In this document: positions 8,624 to 17,171 of the stretch, one piece after another
Layout: each line of letters starts with the position of its first letter
How positions within the stretch are numbered: the stretch's first letter is position 1
DNA from: Gaiellasilicea sp963850995
Lineage (GTDB): Bacteria > Actinomycetota > Thermoleophilia > Gaiellales > Gaiellaceae
DNA length: 64,000 bases
Direction of reading: 5' to 3'
NCBI GenBank assembly: GCA_963850995.1
Contig: CAWKNQ010000014.1
Coordinates: forward strand, 1-64,000
The notes under the pieces: generated by a model
What the model saw: only the letters and a program-made list of their open reading frames with translations
What the model was told of the DNA's origin: nothing
The model's database searches: none
Position numbers and translations under genes: made by a program

Positions 8624-9517
8624 GTGGCGACGCGAGTCGAGACAGAGACGATCGCCGCCACGCGCCGCCGGCCGGCGCGGCGCCGCTCGCGCATCCGGTG
8701 GGGCTCGATCGCCAAGCACGGCATCCTGCTCCTCCTCTGCCTGGTGATCCTCTTCCCGATCTTCTGGGTGTTCCTGCTCTCGATCAAGTCGCTGCCGGAC
8801 GCGTACACGAACCACATCTGGCCGAACGACTTCGATTTCAGCTCCTACCGCACGGCGCTGACCGCGATCGACACGCTGCCGCAGAACATCCAGAACAGCG
8901 TGATTCTCACGCTGGCGACGATGCTGATCACGACGACGATCGCGGTGCTCGCCGGCTACGGGCTCGTCCACCTGCCGACGCCGGGCAAGGCGGTCGTGCT
9001 CGCGATCCTCGTCGGCTCGCTCTTCGTGCCGAGCCGCGTCACCGGCCTGATCTCGATCTGGGAGATCCAGGACCGGCTCGGGCTGATCAACTCGACGTGG
9101 GGGCTGATACTCCCGTACCAGACGCTCGCGCTCGCGGTGAGCATCTTCATCATGCGCGGCGTCTTCGAGACGATCCCGCGGGAGCTCCCGGAGTCCGCGC
9201 GCGTCGACGGCGCGAGCTCGTTCATGATCCTGCGCCGGATCATGCTGCCGCTCGTCCGTAACGGCGTCATCGTCGTCATGCTCACCAACTTCATCGCGGC
9301 GTGGGGCGAGTGGCTGCTCGCGAACACGCTCACAAACGACCAGGACAAGCGGACGCTGACGGTGGTGATCGCGTCGGCGAACGCGGGCTTCGGACAGTGG
9401 CTGTGGCCGACGATGGCGGCGATGTTCGTGGTCGCGATCCTGCCCGGCCTGATCGCGTTCATCATCGTGAACCGCTGGTACATGCGCGGGCTGCAGGAAG
9501 GAGCGCTGAAGGGATGA
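8624..9517 (+). CDS. sugar ABC transporter permease (MalG/UgpE-like)
   Basis: A 297-residue second permease of the CUT1 transporter. After an Arg-rich cytoplasmic N-terminus come six hydrophobic segments, the first being 'ILLLLCLVILFPIFWVFLL'. The EAA motif is 'ELPESARVDGASSFMI'. The GTG at 8624 sits 2 bp after the previous stop. The end overlaps the downstream SDR start as ATGA (9514-9517), consistent with translational coupling in one operon. Confidence 0.9.
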   Translation: MATRVETETIAATRRRPARRRSRIRWGSIAKHGILLLLCLVILFPIFWVFLLSIKSLPDAYTNHIWPNDFDFSSYRTALTAIDTLPQNIQNSVILTLATMLITTTIAVLAGYGLVHLPTPGKAVVLAILVGSLFVPSRVTGLISIWEIQDRLGLINSTWGLILPYQTLALAVSIFIMRGVFETIPRELPESARVDGASSFMILRRIMLPLVRNGVIVVMLTNFIAAWGEWLLANTLTNDQDKRTLTVVIASANAGFGQWLWPTMAAMFVVAILPGLIAFIIVNRWYMRGLQEGALKG

Positions 9518-10293
9518 GTCGTCTCGAGGGGAAACGGGCGATCGTGACCGGCGGGGGCTCGGGCATCGGCCGGGCGACGTGCCTGCGCTTCGCCGCCGAG
9601 GGTGCGGCGGTCGTGGTCGCCGATGTCGTCGGCGAGCGGGCCGAGGAAGTGGCCGAGGAGATCGGAGGGACGGCGGTGCAGGCGGACGTCACCGTCGCCG
9701 CGGACGTCGCCCGCATGGTCGAGGCGGGCGGCGCGATCGACGTGCTCGTCAACAACGCGGGCGGCGGTATGGCCGACGACGTGCTCGAGATCTCGGAGGA
9801 GGAGTGGGACACCGACGTCGAGCTCAACCTCAAGTCGGCGTTCCTGTGCTCGAAGGCCGTCCTGCCCGGGATGATCGAGCGCGGCTCGGGCGTGATCGTG
9901 AACATCGTCTCCGTGAACGGGATGGCGTTCTTCGCGAACGAGCCCTACAGCGCGGCGAAGGCCGGCCTGATCAACCTCACGCGCAGCATGGCCACGCGCT
10001 ACGGCAAGCACGGGATTCGCGTCGTCGCGATCGCGCCCGGCACGATCCGGACGCCGCTCTGGCAGGAGCGCGTCGACAAGGAGCCGGCGATCTTCGAGCG
10101 GCTCGTCCGCTGGTATCCGCTGCGCCGGGTGGGCGAGCCGGAGGACGTCGCGAACGCTGCGGTGTTCCTCGCCTCCGACGACGCCGCGTGGATCACCGGC
10201 GAGGTGCTGCGCGTCGACGGCGGCCTGCTCGCCGGCAACGCGCAGATGGCGCGCGAGCTCGTCGCGAACTTCTCGCCCGACGACGAGGACTAG
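9514..10293 (+). CDS. SDR-family NAD(P)-dependent oxidoreductase
   Basis: A 259-residue classical short-chain dehydrogenase. The cofactor motif is 'VTGGGSGIG', followed by 'NNAGGG', the catalytic Ser in 'IVSVNG', 'YSAAK' (YxxxK) and the 'APGTIRTPLW' loop. The short segment 'VADVVGERAEE' after beta-2, ending in Asp, favours NAD over NADP. It belongs to the 3-oxoacyl-ACP reductase/gluconate dehydrogenase-like branch, often an alcohol or sugar-acid dehydrogenase when placed in a catabolic operon. It lies between the transporter and the amidohydrolase, so its substrate is probably the imported compound or a derivative. Confidence 0.85.
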   Translation: MSRLEGKRAIVTGGGSGIGRATCLRFAAEGAAVVVADVVGERAEEVAEEIGGTAVQADVTVAADVARMVEAGGAIDVLVNNAGGGMADDVLEISEEEWDTDVELNLKSAFLCSKAVLPGMIERGSGVIVNIVSVNGMAFFANEPYSAAKAGLINLTRSMATRYGKHGIRVVAIAPGTIRTPLWQERVDKEPAIFERLVRWYPLRRVGEPEDVANAAVFLASDDAAWITGEVLRVDGGLLAGNAQMARELVANFSPDDED

Positions 10294-10298
10294 GCGCT

Positions 10299-11893
10299 GT
10301 GCTCGACGTGCTGATCCGCGGCGGGCGTGTGATCGACGGCGCCGGCAACCCGTGGTACCGCGCCGACGTCGGCATCGCGGGCGGCCGGATCGCAGCCGTC
10401 GGCCGGCTGGACGACGAGCCCGCCGAGCGCGTGATCGACGCGGACGGCCTCTTCGTCTGTCCCGGCTTCGTCGACATGCACACCCACTCCGACCTGCAGC
10501 TGCTCGCGAACCCGGCGCACGAGGCGAAGGTGTGCCAGGGCGTCACGCTCGACGTGCTGGGCCAGGACGGCCTCAGCTACGCGCCCGTCACCGACGACGT
10601 GCTCGAGCAGCTGCGCGGCCAGCTCGCCGGCTGGAACGACGACCCGCCGGGCTTCGACTGGAGCTGGCGCACGGTCGGCGAGTACCTCGACCGGCTCGAC
10701 GCCGACGGGATCGCGATCAACGCCGCCTATCTCGCGCCGCACGGGACGATCCGGATGTGCGCGATGGGCTACGAGGATCGTCCGCCCACCGCCGACGAGC
10801 TCGCGCACATGAAGCGGCTGCTCGCCGAGGCGCTCGAGCAGGGCGCGGTCGGCCTCTCGACGGGGCTCACGTACACGCCCGGGATGTACGCCGACGACGA
10901 CGAGCTCGTCGCGCTCCTCGAGGTCGTCCGCGAGTACGGCGGCTACTACACGCCGCACCACCGCAACTACGGCCGGCGCGCGCTGGAGGCGTACGCCGAC
11001 TGCATCGAGATCGCACGCCGCTCCGGAGTGCCGCTCCACCTCGCGCACGCGCACCTCGGCTACCCGATCAACAAGGGCAGGGCGCCGGAGCTGCTCGCGC
11101 TGATCGATCAGGCGCGGGACGACGGGATCGAGGTCACGCTCGACACGTATCCGTATCTCGCCGGCAACACGTACCTGCACGCGTTCCTGCCGAGCTGGAT
11201 GCACGTCGGCGGCAGCGCGGCGACGATCGAGCGGCTGCGGGACCCCGCGCTGCGGGAGCGGCTGCGCGCCGAGCTCGAGGACGAGGGCTCGGACGGCTTC
11301 CACGAGATCCCGATCGACTGGTCCGTGATCGTGGTCGACGGACGTCCTGTCACCGAGTCCGCGGCGGCGGCGGGCGAACGGCCGATCGACTACGTCTGCG
11401 AGCTGCTCGTCGAGCGGAACCTGGGCGTCTCGTGCATTGCCCACACAGGCAACGAGGAGAACGTGCGCACGACGATGACGCACTGGTCGCACACCGCGGG
11501 CAGCGACGGCATCCTCGTCGGCGACCGGCCGCACCCGCGCGGCTGGGGCACGTTCCCGCGCTACTTCGCCGTCTACGTGCGCGAGCTCGGGATCCTCGAC
11601 CTGGGAGCAGGCGGTGCGGAAGATGACCTCGCTGCCCGCGCAGCGGCTCGGCTTTCGCCGACCGCGGCCTGCTCCGGCCCGGTATGGCCGCCGACGTCAC
11701 GTGCATCGATCCCGAAACGATCCGCGACACGGCGACCTACGAGGAGCCGCGGCGGCTCCCCGACGGGATTCCGTACGTCCTCGTGAACGGCGTCGTCGTG
11801 GTCGACGACGGGCGGCGCACCGACGCGCTGCCCGGGCGCGCGCTCAGGGCGTCAGGGCGGCGTGTATCCAGTCCAGCGCGTCCAGCCGCATGA
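10299..11893 (+). pseudogene. N-acyl-D-amino-acid deacylase (D-aminoacylase) homologue, two frameshifts
   Basis: GTG at 10299, 5 bp after the SDR. Amidohydrolase-fold metalloenzyme: 'DMHTHSDLQL' (HxH metal ligands), 'GAVGLSTGLTYTPGMY', 'LHLAHAHLG', 'CIAHTGNEENVR' and 'SDGILVGDRPHPRGWG' with the conserved Asp and the GW(G)TFPR substrate segment typical of D-aminoacylases. These enzymes remove the acyl group from N-acyl-D-amino acids in the cytoplasm. The frame breaks near 11603 (GGG with one base too many) and near 11650 (TTT with one too many). Joined frames give 'LEQAVRKMTSLPAQRLGF', 'ADRGLLRPGMAADVT' and the end at 11893. The 3' end overlaps the convergent gene by 50 bp. Both breaks lie in homopolymers, so a functional gene is likely. 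Confidence 0.8.
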
Positions 11894-12995
11894 GGCCGTA
11901 GTGGTAGAAGTCCACGCGGCGTAGGCCGCGCTCGCGGGCGAGGTCGACCTTCACGCGCAGGTCCTCGGCCGAGTCGCAGTCCGGGGTCGACGGGCGGAAG
12001 ATGACGGAGACCGCGGCGTCGCCGTAGGCCTCGAGGTCGCCGCGGATCCGCTCCGGGTCGGCCGCGTAGCCGATCGCCTCGATCCCGTCGCAGGCGCCGG
12101 CGACGGCGTCGACGTCGACGCCGAGCTGCCACGCGATCGAGGGCGCCGGGGCGCCTGTCGGCCGGCCGTCGGCGTAGCCCTTGACCGCGCCCGAGAGCTC
12201 GATGAACTCGAACGGCGTCTCGCCGGCCGCCTCGGCCACCTCGGCGACGAGCGAGGCGACCACCTGCTCCCGCACGCGCGCGTACTCGTCCCGCTCGGGC
12301 TCGCCGCCCGGGTCGTCGCCCGAGAACGCGCGCTCGATCGCCTCGCGCGCGCCGCGACGCACAGCCTCTCCATCGACACCCGCGGCACGCGCCGCGGCGA
12401 GACAGTGCTCGCAGAAGCACAGGCCGAGCAGGTAGCGCGTACGCGGCCCGAGCGGGACGAAGTAGCGCTCGTGCGCGTAGCCGTGCTCGAGGCCGAGGTA
12501 GTGGAGCGCCTCCGAGCAGATGCCGGCGACGCCGAGCGCGGCGATGTCGGCGGCGAGCGCGCGGGCATAGGCGCGGGCGTCCGGGTTCGCGGGACAGAGC
12601 TCGGTCACGTAGCGGTCGCCGAACGCGTTCTCGGGTGCGCACTCGGGGTGCGCCGCGGCGAGCGCGCCGTTGTGGAGGAAGACCGTCCACGCCCGCACGG
12701 CCAGGCCGCGCCGGTCGGCGGCGGCGACGACCTCGGGCAGCACGTGCGCCGCCTCGCTCACGGGCGGCTGCAGCCGCGCCGCACGGAGCGCCGGTCCGGG
12801 CGGGAAGAAGACGGCGCCGCTCTCGAGGAACCGCACCTTGCGCACGGGGTTGTGCGGGAAGACGTCGCGGCCCTCGTGGTACGCCGCGGCGACGGTGACG
12901 CCGCCGAGGCCGCCTCGGCGCTCGGCGTTGTCCAGCACGGTCTCGATCCCCTCGTCCGCGAGGTCGGTCGCGAAGCAGAAGATCGACGAGTCCAT
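11844..12995 (-). CDS. unknown TIM-barrel-like protein, 383 aa
   Basis: Starts ATG immediately after the SDR stop (TAG then ATG at 12995), so it is the last gene of the minus-strand gntR operon. It is soluble with no signal peptide. The layout suggests a TIM-barrel glycosidase-like fold: 'GVTVAAAYHEGRDVFPHN' near the N-terminus, 'GICSEALHYLGLEHG', and a Cys cluster 'LCFCEHCLAAA', with 'FEFIELSGAVKGYADG' later. Similar proteins accompany sugar-acid and D-aminoacylase genes in actinobacteria, but I know no tested function. Glycoside hydrolase-like or sugar-acid lyase activity is possible. The CxCxxC cluster could bind metal. Confidence 0.65.
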   Translation of the reverse strand: MDSSIFCFATDLADEGIETVLDNAERRGGLGGVTVAAAYHEGRDVFPHNPVRKVRFLESGAVFFPPGPALRAARLQPPVSEAAHVLPEVVAAADRRGLAVRAWTVFLHNGALAAAHPECAPENAFGDRYVTELCPANPDARAYARALAADIAALGVAGICSEALHYLGLEHGYAHERYFVPLGPRTRYLLGLCFCEHCLAAARAAGVDGEAVRRGAREAIERAFSGDDPGGEPERDEYARVREQVVASLVAEVAEAAGETPFEFIELSGAVKGYADGRPTGAPAPSIAWQLGVDVDAVAGACDGIEAIGYAADPERIRGDLEAYGDAAVSVIFRPSTPDCDSAEDLRVKVDLARERGLRRVDFYHYGLMRLDALDWIHAALTP

Positions 12996-13742
12996 CTAGC
13001 GGGCGAGCCAGCCGCCGTCGACCGGCAGCGTCACGCCGTGCACGTAGTCGGACGCGGCGGAGCAGAGGAAGACGACCGCGCCGCCCATGTCGGCGGGCTC
13101 GCCCCAGCGGCCGGCGGGGATGCGGACGCTGATCTGCTCCGTCCGCTCGGGGTCGTCGCGCCAGATGCGCGCGTTCAGCGCCGTCTTGACGTAGCCCGGG
13201 GCGATCGCGTTCACGTTGACGCCGTGCGGCGCCCACTCGTTCGCGAGCGCCATCGTCAGCTGCGAGACGCCGCCCTTGCTCGCCGCGTACGACGAGACGC
13301 GGAGCCCGCCCTGGAAGCTGAGCACCGACGCGATGTTGACGATCTTGCCCTTGCCCTGCTCGACCATGATCCGGCCGGCGAGCTGACAGAGCTCGAAGGT
13401 CGCCGTCAGGTTGACCTCGATCACCTCGCTCCAGTCGTCGAGCGAGTGCTCGGTTGCGTCGGCGGCCCTCCCGATGCCGTGGGAGTTGACGAGGATCTCG
13501 AGCCCGCCCAGCCCCTCGACCGCCTCGTCGAAGCCGCGGCGCAGGTCCTCGCGATCGGCGAGGTCCGCCCGCACGGCGATGCCGCCCAGCTCGGCGGCCG
13601 CCTCCTCGGCGCTCTGCGAGCGGCCGAGCACGGCCACGCTCGCGCCGGCGTCGACGAGCGCCCGCGCGAGCCCGCGCCCGATCCCCCCGCCGCCGCCCGT
13701 GACGAGCGCGCGGCGGCCGGTCAGGTCGAAGGGACCGGCCAC
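12996..13742 (-). CDS. SDR-family oxidoreductase (gluconate 5-dehydrogenase-like)
   Basis: A 248-residue classical SDR. The cofactor motif is 'VTGGGGGIGRG', followed by 'NSHGIGRA', the catalytic Ser in 'NIASVLSF', 'YAASK' (YxxxK), 'APGYVKTALN' and a C-terminal 'LPVDGGWLAR'. This pattern is common in gluconate 5-dehydrogenase and 2-keto-3-deoxygluconate/sugar-acid dehydrogenases. The GTG at 13742 overlaps the upstream isomerase-like gene by 22 bp and the next gene follows directly, so it belongs to the gntR operon. The exact substrate is not visible. Confidence 0.85.
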   Translation of the reverse strand: MAGPFDLTGRRALVTGGGGGIGRGLARALVDAGASVAVLGRSQSAEEAAAELGGIAVRADLADREDLRRGFDEAVEGLGGLEILVNSHGIGRAADATEHSLDDWSEVIEVNLTATFELCQLAGRIMVEQGKGKIVNIASVLSFQGGLRVSSYAASKGGVSQLTMALANEWAPHGVNVNAIAPGYVKTALNARIWRDDPERTEQISVRIPAGRWGEPADMGGAVVFLCSAASDYVHGVTLPVDGGWLAR

Positions 13743-14581
13743 GCCACTGGGTCGCGTGCCCCGAGCTCCGCGAGGATGCGCGCGGTCTCCCGATACGACT
13801 CCTCGACGAGCTCGACCATGCGGTCGGGCTCCGGCACCCGCTCGAGCTCGACCGACACGGTGCCGGTGAAGCCGGTGTCGAGGATCGCCTGCAGATACTC
13901 CTTGATCGGCGTGACGCCGCGGCCGGGCGGCAGGTCGCCGTGCACCTTGCCGTCGCAGTCGGAGACGTGCACGTGCCCGATCATCCCCGTCAGCACCGCG
14001 ACGTCGTCGAACGACGCCCCGGAGAGGTGCAGGTGCGAGACGTCGGCGTTCGCCTTGACGGCGGGGTGGTCGACCGCGCGGATCAGGCGGGCGAGCTCGT
14101 GCACGCCGTTGGCCACGGCGTGCTCGAACGGCTCGAGCTCGATCACCAGCTCGATTCCCCGTGCCTCCGCGTGCTCGGCGAGCTCGCGGAGGTTCTCCGC
14201 GACGAGCCCGAAGATCTGCTCCTTCGAGAACACCTGCAGGTCGCAGTAGTACTCGCCGGCGACGAGCAGCACGTTGCGGCCGCCGAAGTACGCCTGCTGG
14301 TCGATGTACGCCTTGCAGCGGTCGAGCGTGAACCGGCGCACGGCGGGCACGAAGTCGACGAGGCCGAGTGCGATGCAGACGGCGGAGCGGATCGGCAGCC
14401 CGAGCTCCTCGCACGTCTCCTTGATCGCGCGGCGCTCGTCGTCGCTCGTCGTCAGCGGGTCCTCGAAGACGTCGTAGGCGTCGAAGCCGATCTCCTTCGT
14501 CTTGGCGATCCCCTCGAGCACTCCGAGCGAGGTCCCGTGCCAGGCCGAGCCGATCAGCCCGAGCTCGAGGGCGTGGCCCAT
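13721..14581 (-). CDS. sugar phosphate isomerase/epimerase (xylose isomerase-like TIM barrel)
   Basis: A 286-residue AP-endonuclease-2/xylose-isomerase-like TIM barrel. Metal-site strands are 'ELVIELEPFEHA' (Glu), 'KANADVSHLHLSG' (Asp, His), 'GHVHVSDCDGKVHGDLPPG' (His, Asp) and 'GTVSVELERV' (Glu). Relatives interconvert keto and aldo sugars or act on inositol and sugar acids with a divalent metal. The ATG at 14581 overlaps the gntR stop as TGATG, so translation is coupled. Confidence 0.8.
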   Translation of the reverse strand: MGHALELGLIGSAWHGTSLGVLEGIAKTKEIGFDAYDVFEDPLTTSDDERRAIKETCEELGLPIRSAVCIALGLVDFVPAVRRFTLDRCKAYIDQQAYFGGRNVLLVAGEYYCDLQVFSKEQIFGLVAENLRELAEHAEARGIELVIELEPFEHAVANGVHELARLIRAVDHPAVKANADVSHLHLSGASFDDVAVLTGMIGHVHVSDCDGKVHGDLPPGRGVTPIKEYLQAILDTGFTGTVSVELERVPEPDRMVELVEESYRETARILAELGARDPVAWPVPST

Positions 14582-15408
14582 CAGCTGGCGACGTGTGCGG
14601 CGCGGGCGGCGGCGAGGTCCGCTGTTCCGGAAGGGCGAAACAGCTCCGTCTCGAAGCGGCTGCGATCTCCCCGGTGCAGGCCGACGAAGTACTCGATCGG
14701 GCGGCCGTCGTCGAGGTAGGTGACCCCGGTGAAGGCGAGCACGGGCGCTCCTTCGTTGAGGCCGAGGTGCTGAGCCAGCTCGCCGGTCGCCGCGCGCGCT
14801 TCGATCGCCCGCGTGCCGCGGTGGAGCTTGAGCCCGAGCTCCTGCTCGTAGGTCTCGAAGAGGGAGCGATCGCTCATGTCGAGCTCGAGGATCGGGGCGC
14901 AGATCGAGTGAGGCATGTAGGCGGTCGTGACGACGAGCGGCTCGCCGCGCAGGAACCGCAACCGCTCCAGCAGCACGATCGGCTCCGGCTCCTGCAGCTC
15001 GAGCATCGGGGCGACGTGCGGCGACACGGGCTCCACCTCGAGCCGCAGCACCTTCGTCGTCAGCCGCTCGCCTCGGGCGCTCAGGTCCTCGTGCAGGCTC
15101 GTCAGCGACTGCGCGACGAACTCCGAGACCTTCGGCTCCGCGACGAACGTCCCCTTGCCCTTGAGCCGGGTGACGAGGCCGGTTCGCTCGAGGTCGGAGA
15201 GCGCCTGCCGGACCACCGTCCGGCTGACGTCGTAGCGCTCGCACAGCGAGGCCTCCGTCGGGATCTGCTCGCCGGCGGCGAGCACGCCGTCGGCGACCGC
15301 CCGTTCGAGCAGCTGGCGGAGCTGGTAGTAGAACGGGACCGGCGACGCCTTGTCGATCGTCCCCGCGATCTCTGTGGCGCTCTGGGGCGCTGTAGATGCT
15401 TCGCTCAC
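14581..15408 (-). CDS. GntR/HutC-family transcriptional regulator
   Basis: A 275-residue regulator. The N-terminal winged helix-turn-helix (about residues 20-90) includes 'PFYYQLRQLLERAV', 'GEQIPTEASLCERYDVSR' and 'VRQALSDLERTGLV'. The C-terminal UTRA ligand domain (about 105-255) includes 'LERLRFLRGEPLVV' and 'YLDDGRPIEYFVG'. HutC-type regulators usually repress catabolic operons and are released by a sugar or amino-acid metabolite. The GTG at 15408 lies 12 bp from a 7-12-7 inverted repeat, nearly the same as one at 6.16 kb. It probably represses itself, the divergent eda operon and the transporter operons. First gene of a four-gene operon. Confidence 0.9.
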   Translation of the reverse strand: MSEASTAPQSATEIAGTIDKASPVPFYYQLRQLLERAVADGVLAAGEQIPTEASLCERYDVSRTVVRQALSDLERTGLVTRLKGKGTFVAEPKVSEFVAQSLTSLHEDLSARGERLTTKVLRLEVEPVSPHVAPMLELQEPEPIVLLERLRFLRGEPLVVTTAYMPHSICAPILELDMSDRSLFETYEQELGLKLHRGTRAIEARAATGELAQHLGLNEGAPVLAFTGVTYLDDGRPIEYFVGLHRGDRSRFETELFRPSGTADLAAARAAHVAS

Positions 15409-15420
15409 GGCCGGGGATAC

Positions 15421-15446
15421 TGTAATGACAACATGCTTGCATTACA
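15421..15446. promoter_or_regulatory. predicted GntR-family operator, copy 2
   Basis: A perfect inverted repeat, TGTAATG (15421-15427), 12 bases, CATTACA (15440-15446), lies between gntR and the KDPG aldolase gene. It contains ACAACATGCTTGCATTACA (15428-15446), which differs by one base from 6166-6184. The size, symmetry and position 12 bp upstream of gntR fit an autoregulatory operator. Confidence 0.7.
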
Positions 15447-15471
15447 ACTTCGCCTGAGATAGCGTCGGCCG

Positions 15472-16116
15472 ATGCTCGAGACAACCGTGCTCGGCTCCGG
15501 CTCGCTGGTCGGGATCGTGCGTTTCCACGAGGGCGGAGACGTGTCGGGCGCGATGGCGGCGCTCGTCCGCGGCGGGATCGAGCAGGTCGAGGTGACGATG
15601 GACACGCCCGGCGCGCTCGAAGCGGTCGCCGACGCTGCCGGGGACGGAAGGACGGTGGGTGTCGGCACCGTCGTGGACGCCGAGCAGGTGCGTGCGTCGG
15701 CGGCGGCGGGCGCCCGCTTCGTCGTCAGCCCAGGGCTCGTCCCCGAGGTGATCGAGACTGCGCTCACGCTCGGGATCGAGCCCGTGCCGGGCGTCTTCAC
15801 GGCGACCGAGATCCTGGCCGCGACGGCCGCCGGTGCGCGGGTGATGAAGCTCTTCCCGGCGTCGTGCGGCGGGCCTTCGTACCTGCGCGCCCTGCGCGGC
15901 CCGTTCCCCACGGTCGCGCTCATCCCCACGGGCGGCGTCCGGATCGACGAGGTCCAGGCCTACCTCGACGCCGGTGCGACCGCGATCGCGCTCGGCAGCG
16001 AGCTCGTCGGCCGCGAGGCGCCGCGGTCCGACACCGAGCTCGAGTGGATCGCAGCTCAGGCCGCACGCGCGACGGCGGCCCTGCGAGACGCCGTCTCGAC
16101 GCATGTGAGCGCCTGA
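15472..16116 (+). CDS. eda: KDPG/KHG aldolase
   Basis: A 214-residue class I aldolase that splits 2-keto-3-deoxy-6-phosphogluconate into pyruvate and glyceraldehyde-3-phosphate. Motifs: 'SLVGIVRFHEGGD', 'IEQVEVTMDTPGAL' (catalytic Glu), 'VGVGTVVDAEQV', 'FVVSPGLVPEVI', and 'VMKLFPAS' with the Schiff-base Lys, then 'IPTGGV'. Length matches the family. The ATG at 15472 lies just downstream of the predicted GntR operator. The stop overlaps the next ATG (TGATG at 16114-16118). With the KDG kinase it forms the lower half of an Entner-Doudoroff-type route. Confidence 0.92.
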   Translation: MLETTVLGSGSLVGIVRFHEGGDVSGAMAALVRGGIEQVEVTMDTPGALEAVADAAGDGRTVGVGTVVDAEQVRASAAAGARFVVSPGLVPEVIETALTLGIEPVPGVFTATEILAATAAGARVMKLFPASCGGPSYLRALRGPFPTVALIPTGGVRIDEVQAYLDAGATAIALGSELVGREAPRSDTELEWIAAQAARATAALRDAVSTHVSA

Positions 16117-17168
16117 TGAAGCTGTCCGATCTCGAGACGCCGGTGCTGACCGCCGACCTCGACGCGATCGAGCGGAACGTCGCCCGGATGCAGGCGTACT
16201 GCGACGAGCACGGCGTCGCGCTGCGCCCGCACATCAAGACCCACAAGCTGCCCGAGCTCGCCCGGCTGCAGCTCGACGCTGGAGCGGTCGGGATCACCTG
16301 CCAGAAGCTCGGCGAAGCCGAGGTCATGGCCGACGCGGGCTTCGAGGACATCCTGCTCTCGTTCCCGCTCGTCGGCGAGGCGAAGGCCGAGCGGCTCGCC
16401 GCGCTGGCGGAGCGCGTGAAGATGACCGTCGTCGGCGACTCGGCCGCGGTCGCGGAGGGCCTGTCCCCGGTGCTCGCCCGGCACGGGGTCGAGGTCGACT
16501 TCCTGGTCGAGTGCGACACGGGCCTGGGCCGGACCGGCGTCCAGAGCCCGGACGAGGCGGCCGCACTGGCCGAGCTCGTCGACGGGCTCGACGGTTTGCG
16601 CTTCGCCGGGCTGATGACCTACCCGTCGCTGCCCGAGACGGCGCCGTGGCTCCGGGCCGCCCGCGAGGCGATCGAGGCGCGTGGGCTCTCGGTCGAGCGG
16701 GTCAGCGGCGGCGGCACGCCGACGGCCGGGCGAACGCACGAGCTCGGTGTCGTCGACGAGCTCCGCGTGGGCACGTACGTCTACGGCGACCGCGCCTGCA
16801 TCGCAAACGGCTCGATGCCGCTCGAGGACTGTGCGCTGCGCATCGTCGCTACGGTCGTCAGCCGGCCGACGCGAGAGCGGGCGATCATCGACGCGGGGTC
16901 GAAGACGCTCACGTCGGATCCGGCGATCGGCGTGACGGGTCACGGCCTGCTGGTCGAGTACCCGGACGCGGAGGTGTACGCGCTCAACGAGGAGCACGGC
17001 TACGTCGAGGTCAGCCGCTGCGAGCCTCCGCCCGAGATCGGCGACCGTGTCACGATCGTCCCCAACCATGCGTGCACGGCCGCGAACCTGCACGACGAGA
17101 TCGTGCTGCACCGCGGCGGAGAGATCGTCGAGACGCTGCCCACTGCGGCACGTGGAAAGGTGAGGTGA
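16116..17168 (+). CDS. D-threonine aldolase/D-serine dehydratase-family PLP enzyme
   Basis: A 350-residue fold-type III (alanine-racemase-like) PLP enzyme. 'RPHIKTHKLPELA' holds the PLP-binding Lys. 'ITCQKLGEAEVM' and 'FLVECDTGLGRTGV' line the barrel, and 'VSGGGTPT' binds phosphate. The C-terminal 'VPNHACTAANLHD' supplies the His and Cys metal ligands typical of metal-dependent D-threonine aldolases and D-serine/3-hydroxy-D-aspartate dehydratases. Family members act on D-configured beta-hydroxy-alpha-amino acids. D-glucosaminate has the same head group, and from memory a D-glucosaminate dehydratase falls in this family. Between eda and RidA, dehydrative deamination of an amino-sugar acid to KDG is an attractive reading, but this is inference. 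Confidence 0.85.
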   Translation: MKLSDLETPVLTADLDAIERNVARMQAYCDEHGVALRPHIKTHKLPELARLQLDAGAVGITCQKLGEAEVMADAGFEDILLSFPLVGEAKAERLAALAERVKMTVVGDSAAVAEGLSPVLARHGVEVDFLVECDTGLGRTGVQSPDEAAALAELVDGLDGLRFAGLMTYPSLPETAPWLRAAREAIEARGLSVERVSGGGTPTAGRTHELGVVDELRVGTYVYGDRACIANGSMPLEDCALRIVATVVSRPTRERAIIDAGSKTLTSDPAIGVTGHGLLVEYPDAEVYALNEEHGYVEVSRCEPPPEIGDRVTIVPNHACTAANLHDEIVLHRGGEIVETLPTAARGKVR

Positions 17169-17171
17169 GCG

